Shown here: in pieces, positions 34,829 through 38,241 of the stretch | Position numbering within the stretch: the first letter of the stretch is position 1 | Layout: the number at the start of each line of letters is the position of its first letter | Source of the DNA: Aquimarina algiphila | GTDB lineage: Bacteria > Bacteroidota > Bacteroidia > Flavobacteriales > Flavobacteriaceae | Direction: 5' to 3' | DNA length: 38,241 bases | Assembly (NCBI RefSeq): GCF_007489275.1 | Contig: NZ_VLNR01000066.1 | Coordinates: 1,725 to 39,965, forward strand | Program-made: the position numbers and the translations under genes | Notes under the pieces: model-generated | What the model was told of the DNA's origin: nothing | Databases searched by the model: none | What the model saw: only the letters and a program-made list of their open reading frames with translations

Positions 34829-36979
34829 ATGTTGAGATTTTTACGAAAACTGATAGTATATCACTTCTTTATATTCTGCCTTGTACTGAAAGCACAGATA
34901 AAAGAAGATACATTCTCACGCCCTTCTGAAAGCTTAAAAACAGAATACAGAGAGAAAAAACGTATTGAAGAAGCTTATAATCTCCTCAAAAACAACAAAG
35001 AAAAAGAAGCGTATATCATTGCGCATGAATTATTAAAAAAAACACTTGATAATCGTTCCAAAACTAATGTCAATTTACTTTTGGGGTACTATTTTAATTC
35101 AAGGCAAATAAATGATTCCTCATTATTCTACACTAAAAAAGCATTAAAGTATAATAAACTAATAAAAAATGATTCATTAAAAAATAGAACTTATAGTTTA
35201 GGTTACAATTTGTTTGGTATAAATAATAAAAGAATAGGGCTATTAGAGGAAAGCAGAAAATGGCATCGTAAAGGAATTGATATTTCTCAAAAATTTAAAG
35301 AAAAAAATCTTTATTACACACATACTCATGGTCTTGCATTAGTATATAGCGAAATGGGAGATTATAAGAGCGCATTAAATTTATTCAAAGAATGTTTGAC
35401 CTATAAAGACAACCCAACTATTACATATGGGAGTTATATTAATATTGGTAGTATTTATGCTAAACTTAACGATTACAAATCTTCTAATGACTATTATCAA
35501 AAAGCTTTAAAACTTAGTCAACAAAAAGAAAACTACCACGCTATTGCAGTCATCAAAATAAATCTAGCTATAAATTATCAAGATCAAAAAGATGTTGACA
35601 AAGCTACTACCTTATACAATGAGGTAATTTTATTATCAGAAGAAAAAGAATATAAGCATCTTTCACTAATTGCCCGCCTTAACAAAGGAAGCGTCTATAA
35701 AGATTTAAAAAAATATAATGATGCAGAAATCGCATTCTATTCGGCTTTACATGATGCCATTGAACTAGGTTATTTAGATGATCAAAAATTAATATATGAC
35801 AATTTAAAAGATATTTTTATTGCCCAGAACGATTATAAAAAAGCCTTTGAATTTGTAACAAAATCTTTTGAAATCAAGGACTCAATTAACAAATTACAAA
35901 GTGATAAAGAGATTGATGAACTCGAAGTAAAGTATAAAACGTTACAAAAAGAAAAAGAAATAAAAGTACTACAGGTAGAAAATTACAACCGAAAATTAGA
36001 ACTTAAAAACCAGGATGAGGCCATTAAAAATCTCAAATTGCAACAAGAAGTGCAAAAAAAAGAAAATGAAAACAAAATTTTATCCTTTCAAAATGCTTCA
36101 GAAAAAAAACTGAATGAAATTACTTTGTTAAAAAAAGATCAGGAAATTCAGGAAACTAAATTAATTAGACAAAAAGGTATTAAAAACACAATTTTGTATT
36201 CTTTTTTAATACTTCTTGTACCTGTTATTGGTTTATTAGTTACATATTATCAAAAACTTCAAACTCAGAGTGAATTAAATAAAAAGCAAGAAGAAATTAG
36301 TGGACAAAAGATTTCATCATTACTTAAAGATCAGGAACTTAAACTTATTAAAGCTTCAATAGAAGGTCAGGATAAAGAGAGAAAACGTATTGCCCAAGAA
36401 CTACATGATAGTATTGGAGGAAATCTGGCAGCTATAAAATTACAACTTAACAATCCCACTAATAGCAATAAAGAAGATTACTTAAAAACTATTAACTATC
36501 AAATAGATGACACCTATGAGCAAGTGAGAAGCCTTTCTCATAATTTAATTCCTAAAAAATTTAGTAAAAATAATTTCTGTGATGTACTTGAAGAATATTT
36601 TAGTAATATAGGAAAAAGTAGTAGTCTTACTACTTCTTTTGTAGTATACCCCAGAATTGAGATTGATTTCTTAGAAGAAATATTACAAATCGAAGCTTTT
36701 AAAATTATTCAGGAATTAATCACCAATACAATCAAACATTCAAAAGCCTCTTCTGTAGAACTACAACTAAATCTGGTAGACAATGTATTAAGTATTCTAT
36801 TTGAAGATAACGGGATTGGCTTTAATCCAAATAACAATAATGACGGAATAGGTTTTGAGAATATAAAAAGTAGATTAAACAAAATTTATGGTACTTTTCA
36901 CATTGATTCAAGAATTAACAGAGGTACCATTATAAATATAGAAATTCCAACTTTAACCACAATCGCAAATGAAATATAA
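34829..36979 (+). CDS. TPR-containing sensor histidine kinase (HisKA_3)
   Basis: A 716-residue kinase from the ATG; a TTG six bases earlier is disfavoured. The order is: signal peptide (about 1-23, LRKLIVYHFFIFCLVLKAQ), periplasmic tetratricopeptide repeats to about residue 350 (ALNLFKECL, SSNDYYQKALKL, AEIAFYSALHDA), coiled coil to about 450, one transmembrane helix (ILYSFLILLVPVIGLLVTYY), then a HisKA_3 domain with phospho-acceptor H526 in KRIAQELHDSIGG. The HATPase domain has IIQELITNTIKHSKA and the DNGIGF and GIGFENIKSRL boxes. It overlaps the response regulator gene by 11 bases. Periplasmic TPRs suggest it senses a protein or peptide (inference). Confidence 0.92.
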   Translation: MLRFLRKLIVYHFFIFCLVLKAQIKEDTFSRPSESLKTEYREKKRIEEAYNLLKNNKEKEAYIIAHELLKKTLDNRSKTNVNLLLGYYFNSRQINDSSLFYTKKALKYNKLIKNDSLKNRTYSLGYNLFGINNKRIGLLEESRKWHRKGIDISQKFKEKNLYYTHTHGLALVYSEMGDYKSALNLFKECLTYKDNPTITYGSYINIGSIYAKLNDYKSSNDYYQKALKLSQQKENYHAIAVIKINLAINYQDQKDVDKATTLYNEVILLSEEKEYKHLSLIARLNKGSVYKDLKKYNDAEIAFYSALHDAIELGYLDDQKLIYDNLKDIFIAQNDYKKAFEFVTKSFEIKDSINKLQSDKEIDELEVKYKTLQKEKEIKVLQVENYNRKLELKNQDEAIKNLKLQQEVQKKENENKILSFQNASEKKLNEITLLKKDQEIQETKLIRQKGIKNTILYSFLILLVPVIGLLVTYYQKLQTQSELNKKQEEISGQKISSLLKDQELKLIKASIEGQDKERKRIAQELHDSIGGNLAAIKLQLNNPTNSNKEDYLKTINYQIDDTYEQVRSLSHNLIPKKFSKNNFCDVLEEYFSNIGKSSSLTTSFVVYPRIEIDFLEEILQIEAFKIIQELITNTIKHSKASSVELQLNLVDNVLSILFEDNGIGFNPNNNNDGIGFENIKSRLNKIYGTFHIDSRINRGTIINIEIPTLTTIANEI

Positions 36980-37616
36980 TTTAATTATCGTAGACGACCA
37001 TAAAATGTTTTTAGATGGTTTACTTAGTATACTTAATTCAGAAAATGAGTATAATATTTTACTAACCGCCAAAGATGGAAAACACATAGCAAAATATCTA
37101 GAAATCAATCCAGATGAAAGAGTTGACCTCATTATCACAGATATTTCTATGCCAGAATTAGATGGCATTGCTCTCAATAAAATCATAAAAGATAGAAAGA
37201 AAAACACGAGAACTCTTGTGGTTAGTATGCATAATAATGCGGACATGATTGATAACCTCATTGAGCATGATGTAGATGGGTATGTTCCTAAAAATGCAGA
37301 AAAAGAAGAACTTTTAAAAGCAATAAAAACAATCCTAAAAGGAGAGAAATATTTCTCGAAAGAAATAAAAGATATCTATCTGGAAAACAAGTTCTCTAAA
37401 AAAAGACAAGAAGAAATTAAACTTACTCAAAGAGAAATTGATGTTATTACTTTGATAGCACAAGAACACACTACTCAGGAGATTGCAGATAAACTGTTTT
37501 TAAGTAAGCATACTATCGAGAGTTATAGAAAGAACCTCATCGCAAAACTTAATGTAAGAAACCTAGCTGGACTTACTAAGTATGCATTAAAAATGAAGTA
37601 CATCAAAAATGGATAA
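36969..37616 (+). CDS. NarL/LuxR-family response regulator
   Basis: A 215-residue DNA-binding regulator, partner of the kinase just before it. The receiver domain has D9 and D10, phospho-acceptor D58 (LIITDISMPELDG), S86 and K108 (YVPKNA). The C-terminal LuxR/GerE helix-turn-helix starts near residue 150 (KLTQREIDVITLIAQEHTTQ, then EIADKLFLSKHTIESYRKNL). A peptide gene follows 160 bases downstream on the same strand, with a direct repeat that could be this regulator's binding site. Confidence 0.95.
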   Translation: MKYNLIIVDDHKMFLDGLLSILNSENEYNILLTAKDGKHIAKYLEINPDERVDLIITDISMPELDGIALNKIIKDRKKNTRTLVVSMHNNADMIDNLIEHDVDGYVPKNAEKEELLKAIKTILKGEKYFSKEIKDIYLENKFSKKRQEEIKLTQREIDVITLIAQEHTTQEIADKLFLSKHTIESYRKNLIAKLNVRNLAGLTKYALKMKYIKNG

Positions 37617-37673
37617 TCTCAGTATATTTAACCACAATTTCAAAATGGACAAAAACTCTTGTAACCCACTGTT

Positions 37674-37703
37674 TTTCACTGAAACCAGGTTTTTGTTTCA
37701 CTG
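37674..37703. repeat. Direct repeat TTTCACTG in front of the peptide gene
   Basis: TTTCACTG occurs at 37674-37681 and 37696-37703, 22 bases apart, about two helical turns. The second copy overlaps the spacer of the predicted promoter of the small peptide gene. It is a candidate response-regulator operator. Confidence 0.5.
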
Positions 37704-37724
37704 GAAATAGGGTGATTATCCTTG
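37691..37724 (+). promoter_or_regulatory. Possible promoter of the small peptide gene
   Basis: TTTTG (37691-37695) and an imperfect -7 box TATCCTTG (37717-37724, one mismatch to TAnnTTTG), spacer 21. A weak -7 box with repeats next to it fits an activated promoter. Predicted leader is about 46 bases. Confidence 0.4.
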
Positions 37725-37776
37725 CTAGTATCGCCTAAATTTATTGTAGAAAATTATATTAATTAAAACTACAATT

Positions 37777-37932
37777 ATGGTGAAATTAACATTCGCACAG
37801 CTTGAAGAGCAAGGAAAACAAATTCTAAGTAAACAATCATTGTCAAAAGTATATGGGAAAGGAGGAATAAAAAGGCCTATTTTTGAAGTTCCGGGCCCCT
37901 CTCCAGTATATCATGAAGAAGAAATAGAATAA
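37777..37932 (+). CDS. Small peptide with double-glycine-type leader (putative secreted peptide precursor)
   Basis: A 51-codon gene with clear ends. Residues 1-30 read like a leader (MVKLTFAQLEEQGKQILSKQ, then SLSKVYGKGG), similar in form to flavobacterial leaders with LSK..L..V.GG cut by C39-peptidase ABC exporters. The remaining 21 residues (IKRPIFEVPGPSPVYHEEEI plus one Glu) are Pro-rich, end in an acidic run and lack Cys, so a lanthipeptide or disulfide bacteriocin is unlikely. It has a strong terminator 15 bases after the stop. A second gene start with the same first 15 bases lies 300 bases on. Position after a two-component pair suggests regulated expression. I do not recognise the exact family, and no modifying enzyme or exporter is in the window. 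Confidence 0.65.
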   Translation: MVKLTFAQLEEQGKQILSKQSLSKVYGKGGIKRPIFEVPGPSPVYHEEEIE

Positions 37933-37946
37933 AGCTTTTCTATAAT

Positions 37947-37978
37947 AAAAAGACTGTCTTTTCTGACAGTCTTTTTTT
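37947..37978 (+). terminator. Terminator after the small peptide gene
   Basis: AGACTGTC pairs with GACAGTCT (six-base loop), extended by A-T pairs and followed by seven T bases. This strong terminator directly after a 51-codon frame supports the frame as a real gene. Confidence 0.9.
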
Positions 37979-38080
37979 ATTGTTATTTGTTTATATCATT
38001 TAATTTTTAAGTATTTTTAAAGTGAGTTAAAAAATATATTAAACTCAAATGATTTTAAAAACAAATTAAAACTAAAAGTT

Positions 38081-38097
38081 ATGGTGAAATTAACAAT
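38081..38097 (+). pseudogene. 5' remnant of a second small peptide gene, cut by an IS21-type end
   Basis: ATGGTGAAATTAACA is identical to the first 15 bases of the upstream peptide gene, and the preceding AATTAAAACTA with a nearby TTATGG also matches. After six codons the frame runs into insertion sequence terminal repeats and stops at 38147. The rest of the gene should lie beyond the element, outside the window. Confidence 0.55.
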
Positions 38098-38241
38098 TGG
38101 CTATTTCGGAGTGACTGTGCCACCTATTTCGGTCAAATGGTGCCACTAAGAGAGATCTTGCAATAATAGTTAAATTTTGTTATTAGTCCTTTTTAATTTT
38201 TCCTTTTCTTAATGATTCCCCCACAAGATTAATACGATGTG
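38098..38241 (-). mobile_element. IS21-family insertion sequence, istB-proximal end (continues past right edge)
   Basis: Two tandem 23-base repeats (38101-38123 and 38124-38146) share CTATTTCGG at one end and GTGCCAC at the other, the multiple terminal repeat arrangement of IS21-family ends. They are followed inward by the end of an istB-like frame on the minus strand. The outer boundary is placed at TGGCTATTTCGG because IS21 elements usually end in TG...CA; it could be off by a few bases. Confidence 0.75.
38183..38241 (-). CDS. istB: IstB-like ATP-binding protein, C-terminal end only
   Basis: Reading the minus strand from the right edge gives HRINLVGESLRKGKIKKD and a TAA stop. HRIxLxGESLRK is the usual C-terminus of IstB, the AAA+ helper ATPase of IS21-family transposition. 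Only 18 codons are inside the window; istA and the rest of istB should lie to the right. Confidence 0.7.
   Translation of the reverse strand, partial: HRINLVGESLRKGKIKKD

Overview
The window is a chromosomal segment of a Bacteroidota bacterium, most likely a marine Flavobacteriaceae (an Aquimarina-like genus would fit, but that is inference). The evidence is low GC content, near absence of Shine-Dalgarno sequences except at rpsU, repeated matches to the Bacteroidota promoter (-7 box TAnnTTTG with an upstream TTG/TTTG), and lineage-typical families: DUF3467, DUF2851, flavobacterial PspC, TPR histidine kinase and NamZ.

Layout. (1) 1-1851, minus: the N-terminal part of a large secreted multidomain protein whose gene runs off the left edge. 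(2) 1852-2807: AT-rich gap ending in a promoter for prfC (release factor 3, plus). (3) 4498-18477, minus: the core information-processing block. In transcription order it is tRNA-Thr(TGT), tRNA-Tyr(GTA), tRNA-Gly(TCC), tRNA-Thr(GGT), tuf, tRNA-Trp(CCA), secE, nusG, rplK, rplA, rplJ, rplL, rpoB, rpoC, terminator, DUF3467 gene. The tRNA order upstream of tuf is the same as in Escherichia coli. (4) 18579-20158, minus: rpsU, xerC, hpf, with terminators that overlap the next promoter. rpsU has a strong Shine-Dalgarno sequence, which is exceptional in this phylum. (5) 20237-21616, minus: an alpha-amylase lipoprotein resembling the archaeal Pyrococcus type, with two tandem LacI-family operators upstream. 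(6) 21819-28264, minus: acyl-CoA dehydrogenase, helix-hairpin-helix protein, alanine/sodium symporter, potassium channel, PspC protein and DUF2851 protein. (7) 28435-33480: a membrane peroxiredoxin-like protein (plus), an AraC-type regulator, a cystathionine beta-synthase-type enzyme and an FtsX/LolE-type permease (all minus). (8) 33489-37616, plus: NamZ muramidase, then a TPR sensor kinase overlapping a NarL/LuxR response regulator.

(9) 37617-38241 is the most unusual part. Right after the two-component pair lies a 51-codon gene, too short for ordinary ORF calling, whose product looks like a double-glycine-leader peptide precursor. It has its own strong terminator, and a direct repeat overlaps its probable promoter. 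About 150 bp further on, the 5' end of a second gene with the same leader start (15 identical bases plus similar upstream sequence) is cut by the end of an IS21-family element. Two 23-bp terminal repeats and the last 18 codons of istB are visible at the right edge. A TPR kinase, response regulator and secreted-peptide cassette is the best candidate here for an undescribed signalling or peptide system.

Several default start codons were revised: rpoB to the ATG after a TTG, xerC to the ATG just after the rpsU terminator, the cystathionine beta-synthase gene to an internal GTG because its upstream TTG is probably a -33 element, and the kinase to ATG 34829.
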